NCBI GenBank assembly: GCA_002855745.1
Contig: NDWX01000005.1
Coordinates: forward strand, 1 to 64,000
From: Thermofilum sp. NZ13
GTDB lineage: Archaea > Thermoproteota > Thermoprotei > Thermofilales > Thermofilaceae
Direction: 5' to 3'
Length of the DNA stretch: 64,000 nt
The notes under the pieces were generated by a model. It was not told the DNA's origin and ran no database searches. It worked only from the letters and a program-made list of their open reading frames with translations. Below, one piece after another: positions 35,567 through 44,332 of the stretch. A program made the position numbers and the translations under genes. How positions within the stretch are numbered: the first letter of the stretch is position 1; each line of letters opens with the position of its first letter.

Positions 35567-36028
35567 GTGGCGAAAGCTTCTGGGAAGCCCTGCAGGAAGG
35601 GTGTTGTCGGCGGGACCTTCTCCCTGCTCCACGAAGGTCACAAGCTTCTCCTCGGTTTCGCGGCTGAGCGCTCCGAGAGCCTGCTTGTGGGTGTGACTGC
35701 GGACGAGCTGGCTAGGAGTAAGGGCCACCCTGTTGAGCCCTTCCGGGAGCGCGCCGACGCTGTCCTGAGGTACCTCAGCGAGGTGAGCCCCGGCTTAGGC
35801 GTGGAAGTCGTCGAGATCCACGATGCGTACGGGCCGGCGGTGGACGACGGGGAGGCTGACTGCATTTTCGTGTCGGAGGAAACGCTCCACGGTGCTTTTC
35901 TGATCAATATCTTGAGGCGGATTAAAGGCCTACCGCCCTTACGGATATACGCCGTTGAGATATTGACGGTTGGAGGGGTGAGGCTCTCCAGCACTCTCCT
36001 CTGGCGGACTAAGCTCGGGCGGAGATGA
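35567..36028 (+). CDS. coaD: Phosphopantetheine adenylyltransferase (archaeal)
   Basis: 153 residues from GTG 35567. GGTFSLLHEGHKLLL is the T/HxGH nucleotidyltransferase motif (about 16-30), with GVTADELARSKG after it and a late VGGVRLSSTLL. Makes dephospho-CoA, the substrate of the kinase encoded at 18.8 kb. The 3' end overlaps the convergent small membrane gene by 20 nt. Confidence 0.92.
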   Translation: MAKASGKPCRKGVVGGTFSLLHEGHKLLLGFAAERSESLLVGVTADELARSKGHPVEPFRERADAVLRYLSEVSPGLGVEVVEIHDAYGPAVDDGEADCIFVSEETLHGAFLINILRRIKGLPPLRIYAVEILTVGGVRLSSTLLWRTKLGRR

Positions 36029-36245
36029 GCTTCGGTAGAACCTTTACTCTTAAAGCCTCCGCTAACGCCACCGCCAACGCCAAGAATGCCAGAAAAACGC
36101 CCAGGCCCACGACGCTCCTGTCCACTCCGGTGAAGAGCCTTGCCACCGACTCAGCCGCCACGACTATCGCTAAGAGTATCAGCCAGGTTGCGAGGATAAT
36201 GGAGCCCACGACGCCGAGGACTCTCCCTAGCCTCACACGTATCAC
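36009..36245 (-). CDS. Small two-helix membrane protein
   Basis: 78 residues with two hydrophobic segments (about 12-34 and 46-66) and basic ends. It overlaps the GT4 gene by four bases (ATGA), so it is last in the rpo7-spt4-dhs-GT4 operon. No family recognised. Confidence 0.65.
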   Translation of the reverse strand: MIRVRLGRVLGVVGSIILATWLILLAIVVAAESVARLFTGVDRSVVGLGVFLAFLALAVALAEALRVKVLPKLISARA

Positions 36246-37255
36246 CGCGTCGGTGTAAGAAGGGCCGAGAGAACAGCTAGGGCCGCTGCGACGAGCTCGA
36301 TCGCGACATAGGCTTTAGCCACCTCCTGCTCGCTCGAGGGGCCCCCCACGGCTAGTATGAGGCGCGTCAGGGATAGGGGGGCCTCTGGGTCGCTGTTCGC
36401 GCGCAGGGTCCCGTCGCTATCGACTAAGATAGGTCTCTTCCTCACCTCGCGGTGCTCCCTGAACCCCCTGAAACTCACCAGGATGAAGAAGCCGTTGAGA
36501 ATGTGCGGAAGTAGGAGCGTCAAGGCTACGAACTCGAGGTGGTCGACGACCGCTAGTGCTCCGATGAGAGCTCCGAGAAAAAGGCTCCCGCTGTCCCCGT
36601 TGAAAACTCTCGCGGGGTAGGCGTTGTACCTGTAGTAGGCGAGTAGAGCTCCCAGCGTGATGAGCGAGAGGGTAAGGGTCGCCTCTCTGTTCAAGATAGC
36701 GCCTATGAGGGCGAGCGCTGAAAAGATGACGATGGAGGTTCCCGGGACCACACCGTTCATCACGTCCAGCATGTTCACGACGTTCGCAGCGCCCGCGACT
36801 GAGATAGGCATGAGGGCCCAGTATATTATGGTGAGCCTCAACCTCCCGATCAGGGGTAGCTCGGGCCTACCCCACTCTATCAGACCCGGGCTAGTGACGC
36901 CGACCACGAGTATTGGTAGTATCCCGAGGATGCTTAGGAGCGTCTTCACGGGGCCTCTCAGTATCTTAATGTCGTCGACGAGCCCCACGGCGAAGCATAT
37001 GGCCGCGCTCGCGAAGGCCACCAGCACCCTAGCGGAAGCCGTGGGCTCGGCGGCCAGTGCTGTTAGGGCAACAGCCGCGGAGACGCCGAGGAAGAGGATC
37101 ACACCGCCACTGTGAGCAACCTCTGGGCTCCCGGGCTTGTGGGCGTCCGGCCGCACGAGGCCGCGGGCTCTAAGGTAGCTGATCAGTGGCTCCGCTGTCA
37201 GCCTGACTAAAAGGAAGGAGATGAAAAGTCCCACTACGGGAACCAGGATGTTCAT
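36242..37255 (-). CDS. GT4-family polyprenyl-phosphate sugar-1-phosphate transferase
   Basis: 337 residues with about ten membrane segments. MraY/WecA/Alg7 family motifs: LVDDIKILRG (about 92), NVVNMLDVMNG (about 165) and FNGDSGSLFLG (about 222). It attaches the first sugar phosphate to dolichol phosphate, probably starting N-glycan synthesis. Overlaps the deoxyhypusine synthase stop by one base. Confidence 0.9.
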   Translation of the reverse strand: MNILVPVVGLFISFLLVRLTAEPLISYLRARGLVRPDAHKPGSPEVAHSGGVILFLGVSAAVALTALAAEPTASARVLVAFASAAICFAVGLVDDIKILRGPVKTLLSILGILPILVVGVTSPGLIEWGRPELPLIGRLRLTIIYWALMPISVAGAANVVNMLDVMNGVVPGTSIVIFSALALIGAILNREATLTLSLITLGALLAYYRYNAYPARVFNGDSGSLFLGALIGALAVVDHLEFVALTLLLPHILNGFFILVSFRGFREHREVRKRPILVDSDGTLRANSDPEAPLSLTRLILAVGGPSSEQEVAKAYVAIELVAAALAVLSALLTPTR

Positions 37256-38235
37256 TAAACCACACCCATTTCCTTCGCCACGTAGCCTGCGATCACCGGG
37301 AAGATCAGCGTCGCGTCTCCGGGGACGGTAACGTGGGCGGCCTTTGGCTTCACCTTACCCCAGCTTATAGCCTCGCGCGTTCTAGCCCCGCTCAAGCTAC
37401 CGTCCCACTCGGGCGCCGAGGTTATCGCGACGGCGTAGTCAAGGCCCTCCCGGAACTGCGCCCACCAGATGAGGTGATGCTTCGAGATGCCCCCGCCGAG
37501 CATTATCCCGCCCAGCTTCTCGGCCGCGAAGACCATCTCAGCTATTTTCCCCATATCTGCTACGACGTTGAGCTGTACCGGCTTCACCTCGGAGCTCGAC
37601 CTGCTCTTCTCGTTGAAGGTGTATATAGCAGTCCCGAAGGCGGAATCGACCAAGCCCGGCGCAAACACGGGGACACTTTTCCGGAAGGCCTGCCTTAAAA
37701 TGGAGTTTTCATCGGTGAGCCTCCTTCCCGCCTCGAGCGCGAGCTCGCTGGGGGACCACTCCTGCTTAATCCTCACTAGCTCCTCAAGCATCATGTGGGT
37801 GAAGCCCTCGATAGGAGGACCGTAGTTCTCGAAAGGTATGAGGATGTTCCCCAGCCTGTGGATTTCCAGCTCTAGCAGGAAAGCGTCATCGTACTCAAAC
37901 TCGCCGACGTAGTACTTGTAGCCCTGCCCCCTCGCTATATCGTGGTCGTATGTGCCACCGGTGGTGATCACCGCTTGCGCCAACCCGTGCTCGATGAAGT
38001 CCGCTAAGAGACCTCTGAGCCCGGTTGCTACCAAGTTTGCTGGAAAGCTTAGAAAAACTGTAGCCCCGCTTCTGTACATCTCGAGCAGGGTCTCCACGCT
38101 CTTCACGACGTACCTAGTGGAGAAGCCGCCCACCTTCTCGAGCAGTTTGACCAGCCTGGCGGCATCCTCGACTGCGTCGAGCAGGGTTAGGTCTTCCACC
38201 GGGCGTGAGAGAAGCATGGACCTGTCGACCGCCAT
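37255..38235 (-). CDS. dys: Deoxyhypusine synthase
   Basis: 326 residues. NAD-binding SFPANLVATGLRG, TTGGTYDHDIARG, and the active-site Lys in MLGGGISKHH (about 245). Transfers the aminobutyl group of spermidine to aIF5A Lys. Lies in the same transcript as rpo7 and spt4, coupling transcription and hypusination genes. Confidence 0.95.
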   Translation of the reverse strand: MAVDRSMLLSRPVEDLTLLDAVEDAARLVKLLEKVGGFSTRYVVKSVETLLEMYRSGATVFLSFPANLVATGLRGLLADFIEHGLAQAVITTGGTYDHDIARGQGYKYYVGEFEYDDAFLLELEIHRLGNILIPFENYGPPIEGFTHMMLEELVRIKQEWSPSELALEAGRRLTDENSILRQAFRKSVPVFAPGLVDSAFGTAIYTFNEKSRSSSEVKPVQLNVVADMGKIAEMVFAAEKLGGIMLGGGISKHHLIWWAQFREGLDYAVAITSAPEWDGSLSGARTREAISWGKVKPKAAHVTVPGDATLIFPVIAGYVAKEMGVV

Positions 38236-38237
38236 TC

Positions 38238-38456
38238 CTAGCGCACCTTCAAGGCGTAGATTCCGGGCTTCCGGATGCCTAGCAGTTTGGCCACCTGCGA
38301 GTTCTCGACATCCACGACAGCCACGAAGCCGTCCCAGTCATCGGAAAACTCGCGTCCCCCGCACACCGGGCATACTTCCACGTCGTCGTTCAGAAGCGCC
38401 TTGCAGTTTGTGCAGGCTTTTAGAGGTAGCTTTCTCTTAGGCACCTTGCTTCTCAC
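38238..38456 (-). CDS. spt4: Transcription elongation factor Spt4 (RpoE'')
   Basis: 72 residues. Four-Cys zinc ribbon CTNC...CPVC (about 16-34), then DWDGFVAVVDVENSQVAKLL. It partners Spt5 on RNA polymerase. Overlaps rpo7 by 20 nt and is two bases from the deoxyhypusine synthase gene. Confidence 0.95.
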   Translation of the reverse strand: MRSKVPKRKLPLKACTNCKALLNDDVEVCPVCGGREFSDDWDGFVAVVDVENSQVAKLLGIRKPGIYALKVR

Positions 38457-39009
38457 CCCGAGCCCTCTCTATTAGCTCTTTGACGTACTCGAGTTTCCCG
38501 AGGTAAGGCTGACGCATCGTCAGGCGCACGCGCATGACCCCTCTCTGCTCGTCGTAGCCGACGCCTATGACGCGCGCCCGAACGATGTCCCCTCTTCTGA
38601 TTATCCTCTTACCGCTCTCGGCTATGACGATGCCTTGATCCCTATCGTACATAACGTCTCTTGTCGGAAAAACCTGAGATTTGTGAACAAAACCATCAAC
38701 AGCCCCGAGCCTAACGGTGATCCCTATGTTCTCTACTAATACGACCTCCCCTTCGACGACCTCCTGGTTTACAGCGCTAAACACTAATGCCGTGAAGCGG
38801 GCCTGGTGGTAAGAGCTCCCGTCGCCGAAGGTCAGGTATCCCTCCTCGGATGCCTCAGCATCGAGCACGGAGACTACGAGCCCGATGCCTTCAAGCACCC
38901 TGCCCTCAAAGCTCTCCCTAAGTATTTCCAGGGCTGCTTCTCTCAGCGGTTTACCGAAGAGCCGCGGAGGTATTCTTATCATGTCCTCAAACACTATCAG
39001 CTTGTACAT
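38437..39009 (-). CDS. rpo7: RNA polymerase subunit Rpo7 (RpoE')
   Basis: 190 residues from ATG 39009 (RBS GGTG; TATA GATATAAATT at about 39045 excludes the longer frame to 39039). N-terminal RNP-like domain MYKLIVFEDMIRIPP and C-terminal S1 domain (VVLVENIGITVRLGAVDGFV). Pairs with Rpo4 as the polymerase stalk. First gene of the operon. Confidence 0.96.
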   Translation of the reverse strand: MYKLIVFEDMIRIPPRLFGKPLREAALEILRESFEGRVLEGIGLVVSVLDAEASEEGYLTFGDGSSYHQARFTALVFSAVNQEVVEGEVVLVENIGITVRLGAVDGFVHKSQVFPTRDVMYDRDQGIVIAESGKRIIRRGDIVRARVIGVGYDEQRGVMRVRLTMRQPYLGKLEYVKELIERARGEKQGA

Positions 39010-39066
39010 AAAACACCAAATCCCCGTCATGCGGTACAATTTATATCATTTTTCATTGAAAAATGG

Positions 39067-40032
39067 CTACACCTCGCTCACAAGGTATTTTTTGACCTCC
39101 CGCGCTATAGCTCTCGCCAGCGGGACGGGCACAGCTTCCCCGACCTGGTTGAACTGGAGGTCTCTTCCACCGAGAAAAACATGGTGGTCCGGGAAACCCA
39201 TCAGGCGCGCTTGCTCTCTGACCGTGAGAAGCCTGTCCTCGAACGGGTGTACAAAGCGCGAAGACCCCATGACGGTCGGGGCGACGCGGTACGGGTGAAG
39301 CCTAATTATGTTATGGAGCACTCTCCCCTTGTAGCCCCTGTACCTCACGAGGGGTTCACCCCATTTAAGCTTTGAGATTCGCTTAAACCTACGCGGGCCC
39401 AGTGGTACCGGCTCGTGGTTCGGTATCCCGTGGTAGGCGTCGGGCGGTGGTAAGTCTTTAATCGCCTCTAAGACGACGACCTTTCTCCCCTTAGGGGGGT
39501 TGATCGGTATGTTGGAGATGAAAATGCGAGTTCGGTGGGAGGGCGTGCCGTAGTCCTCAGCCCTCAGAATGTTGAAGTAGATTTTGCTGAAGCCCACAGC
39601 GGCGAACTCCCTCCTAAGGAGTACGTCTAAACCGTCGTCCACGATCCCTGGGACATTCTCCATAACGAAAACCTTCGGCTCGAGGTCACCGACTATTCTT
39701 ATGAAATGCAGAACGAGGGAGCCGAGCGGGTCATCGTAGAGCCTCTCGTAAGGATCCTCTCTCCGCCGTGGATTAGCGCGTGTGAAGCCCTCGCATGGCG
39801 GACCACCTATCACGACGTCAGGTCTGCCTCCCAGGAGCTTCAAAATCTCGGAGGAGTGGACTTCGCGGATATCCGAGGCCAAAACTTTGGCTTCTGGGAA
39901 GTTAGCCGCGTATGTCTCGGCTATAACCGGCATGTTCTCCACTCCCAACTCTATCCTGAAGCCCTCTTCCTTGAACCCCCTCGAGAAGCCCCCAGCACCC
40001 GCGAAGAGGTCCAGCAGCCTGAACATACCCAT
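39067..40032 (-). CDS. DNA (cytosine-5) methyltransferase, orphan
   Basis: 321 residues. Motif I LLDLFAGAGGFSRGF (about 6-20), motif IV GGPPCEGFT with the catalytic Cys (about 79), motif VI ENVPGI, motif VIII HRTRIF, motifs IX-X LTVREQARLMGFPD and NQVGEAVPVPLA. The target-recognition region is short. No restriction endonuclease lies beside it. A TATA (TTTAAAAC, about 40055) gives a near-leaderless mRNA just behind the RNase P RNA 3' end. Confidence 0.93.
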   Translation of the reverse strand: MGMFRLLDLFAGAGGFSRGFKEEGFRIELGVENMPVIAETYAANFPEAKVLASDIREVHSSEILKLLGGRPDVVIGGPPCEGFTRANPRRREDPYERLYDDPLGSLVLHFIRIVGDLEPKVFVMENVPGIVDDGLDVLLRREFAAVGFSKIYFNILRAEDYGTPSHRTRIFISNIPINPPKGRKVVVLEAIKDLPPPDAYHGIPNHEPVPLGPRRFKRISKLKWGEPLVRYRGYKGRVLHNIIRLHPYRVAPTVMGSSRFVHPFEDRLLTVREQARLMGFPDHHVFLGGRDLQFNQVGEAVPVPLARAIAREVKKYLVSEV

Positions 40033-40062
40033 GGTTTCAGAGCACGAGTAAGTTTTAAATGC

Positions 40063-40366
40063 GGCGCGGTGGCCTACTCGTACCCCCTCTTCTGTTTAGG
40101 CGGGATCTGTCTAGGGGTCCACCCGGCCCTCACCGTGGCCTTTCATGGGGCCTGTTTGACCCTGCCCCGCGGGGAGGGCATCCCACGCCTGCCTAGGCCG
40201 TCATCCCTCCCGGCGAGGAGTTCATTTCCATACGACCTAGGTGCCTTCGCCCTCCCACGGCGTTTCGCCGTGCCGCTTGCGCGGCCGCGAGCCACGGAGG
40301 GGAGGGGGTTCCACAGCCGGCCCGTCGCCGAGGCCGGCCGGCGCCCGCCCGGTAGGCCACCGCGCC
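40063..40366 (-). ncRNA. rnpB: RNase P RNA
   Basis: The 15-nt end segments GGCGCGGTGGCCTAC (40366-40352) and GTAGGCCACCGCGCC (40077-40063) pair perfectly as helix P1, defining a 304-nt RNA on the minus strand. Near the 3' end ACAGATCCCGCCTAAACAG resembles conserved region V of archaeal RNase P RNA, and many GC hairpins lie between. TATA-like GTTTATAC lies about 20 nt upstream. The protein subunit Rpp29 and the K-turn binder L7Ae are also in this window. Confidence 0.8.
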
Positions 40367-40454
40367 GATTAATAACTGTATAAACACCGGCTTAAACTTT
40401 ACATCTCAAACACCTGCCTAAAACGGCTTTTCGATTGAAAATGATAGGGGATGC

Positions 40455-40788
40455 CGCGAGGGGCCCGGCGGCATCCCCCGAGGTGGCCTGCGCCCCCTGC
40501 GCCGGTCCTCCGCACCTACCTCTCACCCCGAGCACCCGCGAACACACCCCGCCGGCCTTAGGGCCGCTCCCTCCCGGGCCTAACCCGCTTCGGCCTTCCC
40601 GTGCTTCACCCCTCCTACGAGGGGATTAGCACGGAGCGGGGTGTCCCGCGGACCCGGAGCGCACCCGTAGGTGCGCGGTCCGGGCGCGAGGGGCTTTCAG
40701 GCGCCCTCGGAGGTTAACGCCCCCCGCCATGAGCCCGTTTGCGGTCACAGGGGAGGGCTAGCCCCCCGGGGCTCCCGCCGGGCCAGTT
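40455..40788 (-). ncRNA. SRP (7S) RNA
   Basis: Minus strand: ends GGCCCGGCGG (40784-40775) and CCGCCGGGCC (40471-40462) pair as helix 1. CCCCTGTGACCGCAAACGGG near the 5' part matches archaeal helix 3/4, and GGTTAGGCCCGGGAGGGAGC with GGCCCTAA is the helix 8 SRP54-binding domain with a GGGA tetraloop. Length about 330 nt fits. TATA-like CTTAATAG at about 40811 upstream. A GGGGATGCCG/CGGCATCCCC hairpin at 40446-40478 overlaps the 3' end and may act in termination or processing. Confidence 0.9.
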
Positions 40789-40957
40789 ATACAGTAGAGA
40801 AGGGGACTATTAAGAGTTTGCTCAACCCTCTTCACTCCTGCGCCTTTCACAGTGTAGGAGCGCGCTCTGGCTAGTACTTGCGTGCAGAGCAACAAGAGCC
40901 TTAAATTTAGGATGGAGTACACAGACTCGGTGATCGCGAACGCCTATTATAATACCC

Positions 40958-41422
40958 GTGCTCCATAACACCTCGAGCTCTCAGCGCCTCGCTGAGGTTG
41001 CGCGGACAGTCTACGGGCTAGGTTTCAACTACTTCGTCGTGACGAAGGCCGTGGGTGCAGCAGCCCAAGCGGGGGTTCCGGAGGCCCAAAAAGTAGCGTA
41101 CAAACTCGGACGAAGCTTCATGGTTTTAGCGGATCTGGCTGAAGCCATTGAACTCTTAGAACCCAGAAAAGTGCTCCTCGTGATGCCGTCTAAGTACGGG
41201 GGCAGTAACTTAGAAGACGTTCTTGCTCAGGTCTTAAAAGAGACTGGGGAGAGCGATAAAGTGCTGCTAGTCTTCGGGGGCAGTGAACCGGGACTCTCTC
41301 TCCGCGAGCTAAAGATGGGCGAGAACGTGAGCCCTAAGGATGTAGAGGAGGACGTCGGGACGACAGCGCTCGTCGCTATAACACTCTACAAGGTGAAACT
41401 GCTACTTCGCGGGCAAGCGTAG
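40958..41422 (+). CDS. SPOUT-like RNA methylase family protein (COG4080 type)
   Basis: 154 residues from GTG 40958. Pattern [38 protein letters not shown] and [14 protein letters not shown] resembles archaeal COG4080 SpoU-like proteins, which have a trefoil-knot fold. Substrate unknown. TATA CCTTAAATTTAGG at about 40900. Its 3' end overlaps convergent L37e by 21 nt. Confidence 0.7.
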   Translation: MLHNTSSSQRLAEVARTVYGLGFNYFVVTKAVGAAAQAGVPEAQKVAYKLGRSFMVLADLAEAIELLEPRKVLLVMPSKYGGSNLEDVLAQVLKETGESDKVLLVFGGSEPGLSLRELKMGENVSPKDVEEDVGTTALVAITLYKVKLLLRGQA

Positions 41423-41599
41423 CCTCGTAATCGGTTTTTTGTTCTTCCAGCTGTAGTTTCGGATTCTCTTCGATCGGCCGAACCCACAGTGTGCACAGTA
41501 ACCCTTAGCTACGTTAAAGCTGTGGTGTCCACACCTCCGACACCTGATGTGTGTCTTTCCGCGCCCCTTCTTACCAAACGACGTAGTTCCTTTGACCAC
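41402..41599 (-). CDS. rpl37e: Ribosomal protein L37e
   Basis: 65 residues from GTG 41599 (RBS GGTGAGC). [19 protein letters not shown] and CAHCGFG give the four-Cys zinc knuckle. It is 12 nt behind the LSm gene; this LSm-L37e pairing is common in archaea. Confidence 0.97.
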   Translation of the reverse strand: MVKGTTSFGKKGRGKTHIRCRRCGHHSFNVAKGYCAHCGFGRSKRIRNYSWKNKKPITRLRLPAK

Positions 41600-41611
41600 T
41601 AGAGCTCACCT

Positions 41612-41848
41612 CTACGCAGGCGCAGGGCTAATGAGAACTACATTATCGCCTCTTACAACGATTATGCCGTACTGCCTCGTCCTGTTGCTTCTAATCTCTT
41701 CAGCGTTTTCCAAAACTAGGTTGAGGTGATGGTCGTAGCCCTTGAGAATACCCCTTATCTCGCGTCCGCCTTTAAGCTTCACGAGTACGCTTTTTCCAAC
41801 GCTCTCTGCTAGCAGATCAACCGCTCCCTCCATACTCCATGCCTGCAT
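41612..41848 (-). CDS. LSm (Sm-like) RNA-binding protein
   Basis: 78 residues from ATG 41848, about 20-25 nt after a TATA (GGTTTTAAAGCC, about 41870); ATG 41833 is possible. Sm1 motif [24 protein letters not shown] and Sm2 [13 protein letters not shown]. Forms heptameric rings that bind U-rich RNA. Confidence 0.95.
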   Translation of the reverse strand: MQAWSMEGAVDLLAESVGKSVLVKLKGGREIRGILKGYDHHLNLVLENAEEIRSNRTRQYGIIVVRGDNVVLISPAPA

Positions 41849-41954
41849 TTCTCTGCTCACCAGGCTTTAAAACCTTTTTGCGTTCACCTTACCCCACTTT
41901 CCTAGAGCGGATAAACTCAGGGTCTTCGGAGCTACATAAGGATGTTACGTGGAG

Positions 41955-42052
41955 CGCCGGGGCCGGGATTCGAACCCGGGCACCCCAGAGGGGCAGTGGA
42001 TTTCACGCCGAGATCTCGAGTCCACCGCCTTGGGCCGCTCGGCCACCCCGGC
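41955..42052 (-). tRNA. tRNA-Ser(CGA), 13-nt intron
   Basis: Minus strand: acceptor GCCGGGG/CCCCGGC, G73, long variable arm with a CCCC/GGGG stem. Anticodon stem GTGGA/TCCAC; anticodon CGA at 42018-42016; intron 42014-42002 at position 37/38. Mature length 85 nt. The 5' flank is shared with tRNA-Ser(GGA) at 44333. Confidence 0.93.
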
Positions 42053-42059
42053 TTCTGGT

Positions 42060-42226
42060 TTGAAAAAAGCGGTGACAAGATATAAAGACATCGCCTGACT
42101 CTCAACCAGAGGTTCCGGTGGATGGTTTTCTATTACCATCGTATTCCAACTGTATCGATTTTAAACGTTGGGCGGAAAATGTGCATTTTGCAAATTAGTA
42201 GTGGATAGAGCAAAGTTGGGTGGATT
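42060..42226. promoter_or_regulatory. Possible replication origin next to orc1/cdc6
   Basis: GGTTCCGGTGGATGG (42111-42125) resembles the core of archaeal origin recognition boxes (TTCCnGTGGAAA). AT-rich tracts follow (TATCGATTTTAAACG, GCATTTTGCAAATTAG). Only one ORB-like site is seen, so this is tentative. The region also contains the two divergent promoters, for tRNA-Ser and for orc1. Confidence 0.3.
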
Positions 42227-43417
42227 ATGTCTATCGAGGAGATCTTCCATCAGTACCTGGAGTCGAGGATATTCAAAGATAGAGAGAAGCTGCTCCCGGA
42301 CTACGTTCCCGAAGAGCTGCCGCACAGGGATGATCAGATAGTAACTTTAGCCAAAATTCTGGCTCCGGCACTCACCGGCTCGCGTCCCTCAAACATCTTT
42401 ATCTACGGGCTTACAGGTACGGGAAAGACCGCAGTTACTAAGTATGTTCTCAGGAAGATAAAGGAAAAAGCCCAAAACAAGGTAGACTTCGTCTACATAA
42501 ACTGTCGCCAGAATAACACGAGCTACCGTGTCTTAGCTGAGCTAGCGAAGCATCTGGGAGTAAAAGTTCCCTTTACGGGTCTTGCACTCGGAGAAGTCAT
42601 GAAGAGACTGGTGCAGGGGCTCGAACGCCGCCGTGGCATATACGTGGTTGTCCTGGACGAGGTTGATAACCTTGTGAAAAGGAACGGCGATGATGTACTC
42701 TACTTCTTGACCCGTATAAACGAGGAGCTCGTAAACTCTAAGGTAAGCGTCATAGGCATAACGAACGACTTAAAGTTCACCGAGTTTCTCGATGCGCGCG
42801 TCAAAAGTAGCCTCGGCGAGGAAGAGCTTGTATTTCCACCCTACAACGCAGTGCAGCTCGAGGACATCTTGCGGCGCAGAGCTCGAGAGGCTCTGGGGGA
42901 CGGTGTTGTTGACGATGAAATACTAAAGAAGGTAGCTGCTATAGCAGCAAGACAGAATGGGGACTGTAGGTTGGCTTTGGACATCCTCTTGAAAGCCGCC
43001 GATATAGCTGAGAGAGAGGGCGCGGACAAGATCACGGAGGTTCATGTGGACAAGGCGAGAAACGAGATTGAGAAGAACCTAGCAGTAGACATCATAAAAA
43101 CGATGCCTCTTCACGTAAAGCTCGTGCTTGCAGCGATTTACCTCCTCTCAAGGGACGGCGGGACAAAGCTCATAACGACTGGTCTCGTGTATGATAAGTA
43201 CAAGGAGCTTGTATCAAAAATCGGCATGGAACCTGTTACCTCGCGAAGGATAAGCGACGTCATCAACGAGCTCGATGTCGTGGGAATCATCAACGCCAGG
43301 GTAATCAGTCTGGGTCGCTACGGCAGGACAAAGGTAGTATCAATCGGCGTCCCGATGAAGAACGTGGAGGAGGGGCTGGCGTCGGATCCCATACTGAAAA
43401 CCCTCCTGTCGATCTAG
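42227..43417 (+). CDS. Orc1/Cdc6 replication initiator
   Basis: 396 residues. AAA+ core with Walker A GLTGTGKTAV (about 63), Walker B VVLDEVDNL (about 140), sensor I GITND, sensor II near NGDCRLALDIL, and a C-terminal winged helix (about 300-390). Binds origin DNA and loads MCM. Ends by overlapping the convergent GPN GTPase by 4 nt. Confidence 0.96.
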   Translation: MSIEEIFHQYLESRIFKDREKLLPDYVPEELPHRDDQIVTLAKILAPALTGSRPSNIFIYGLTGTGKTAVTKYVLRKIKEKAQNKVDFVYINCRQNNTSYRVLAELAKHLGVKVPFTGLALGEVMKRLVQGLERRRGIYVVVLDEVDNLVKRNGDDVLYFLTRINEELVNSKVSVIGITNDLKFTEFLDARVKSSLGEEELVFPPYNAVQLEDILRRRAREALGDGVVDDEILKKVAAIAARQNGDCRLALDILLKAADIAEREGADKITEVHVDKARNEIEKNLAVDIIKTMPLHVKLVLAAIYLLSRDGGTKLITTGLVYDKYKELVSKIGMEPVTSRRISDVINELDVVGIINARVISLGRYGRTKVVSIGVPMKNVEEGLASDPILKTLLSI

Positions 43418-44166
43418 GTCAGGTCACCGCACGCGCAGAAGATTTCGTGAAGCATGTCGTAAAGCTCTTCCAGTCCAACGCCAGTGGTTGCTGAGAGGAG
43501 AGGTATTCTCGTGGCGAGCTTGTAGTCATCAAGCAGTTCCAGTATTCTCTCGGATATTTCGCCGATTATTCCTTCACCCGTTTCTTTGACCTTCAATCGT
43601 AGGTACTCGTTGTCCTTAAATAACCTTAGGTCCCCTTCAACGAGGTCAGCCTTGTTGATAACCGGGATAACGTCCACGCCCAACCTCAGGCTCGCGATTA
43701 GTGAGAGAAGCTTGAGAGAGGTGACGTCTTGAGCTTTTCTCGTGAGTGTGGGGTCCAGTATGACGACTCCTATGATGTAACCCAACTGCTTGAATTCTCT
43801 GATAAACCTCGGTCCAAACTCCCTGAAAAGGAAGAGCTCCATTTGCCCTGGCGTGTCGACAAGTATGTACGGAGCTGGGAGCTTTGAGGTTCTTTCAGCA
43901 ATTTCGCGGAGATAGCTACAGGCTATCTCAATGCTCTTTATCAGTGCACCGTTAGGTCCGAGACCATACTCCCTCATTACCTTCTCCGTGGTCACGTACT
44001 GTCGTATGTCTATGTCAGGCTCATAGGGAAGGAACTCTGCTCCTGGATCCAGGTTGATGTACGCTGTAGGCGTGAGCATCTTGCTCCAGAGCCAACGTCC
44101 AAGCGAGGCCGTCAGTGTCGTCTTTCCGCTACCCGCCGGACCTATGAAAAGAACAATGTTTTTCAT
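43414..44166 (-). CDS. GPN-loop GTPase
   Basis: 250 residues from ATG 44166 (RBS GGGGGAGG; GTG 44184 possible). P-loop FIGPAGSGKTTLT (about 6-18), GPN motif YGLGPNGALI, DTPGQMELF and NKADL. The eukaryotic homologues assist RNA polymerase II assembly; the archaeal role is unsettled. Confidence 0.93.
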   Translation of the reverse strand: MKNIVLFIGPAGSGKTTLTASLGRWLWSKMLTPTAYINLDPGAEFLPYEPDIDIRQYVTTEKVMREYGLGPNGALIKSIEIACSYLREIAERTSKLPAPYILVDTPGQMELFLFREFGPRFIREFKQLGYIIGVVILDPTLTRKAQDVTSLKLLSLIASLRLGVDVIPVINKADLVEGDLRLFKDNEYLRLKVKETGEGIIGEISERILELLDDYKLATRIPLLSATTGVGLEELYDMLHEIFCACGDLT

Positions 44167-44289
44167 AGCCTCCCCCTTCACCACAGAGCCTCTTCAGATA
44201 AAAAAATGCTTGGGGTTACCGACCATCTTGCACTCCGCGGAAGTAATGGCTAACCGCTAAAATCTTGTCAGAAGTTAAGCGCACTCTCT

Positions 44290-44332
44290 CGGCGATGTCT
44301 TTATATCTTGTCACCGCTTTTTCAAACCAGAA
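44290..44332 (+). promoter_or_regulatory. Duplicated tRNA-Ser promoter segment
   Basis: GATGTCTTTATATCTTGTC contains the TATA box. This about 42-nt segment is repeated, inverted and nearly identical, at 42053-42095 before tRNA-Ser(CGA); the only difference I see is one T in a T-run. Confidence 0.85.
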
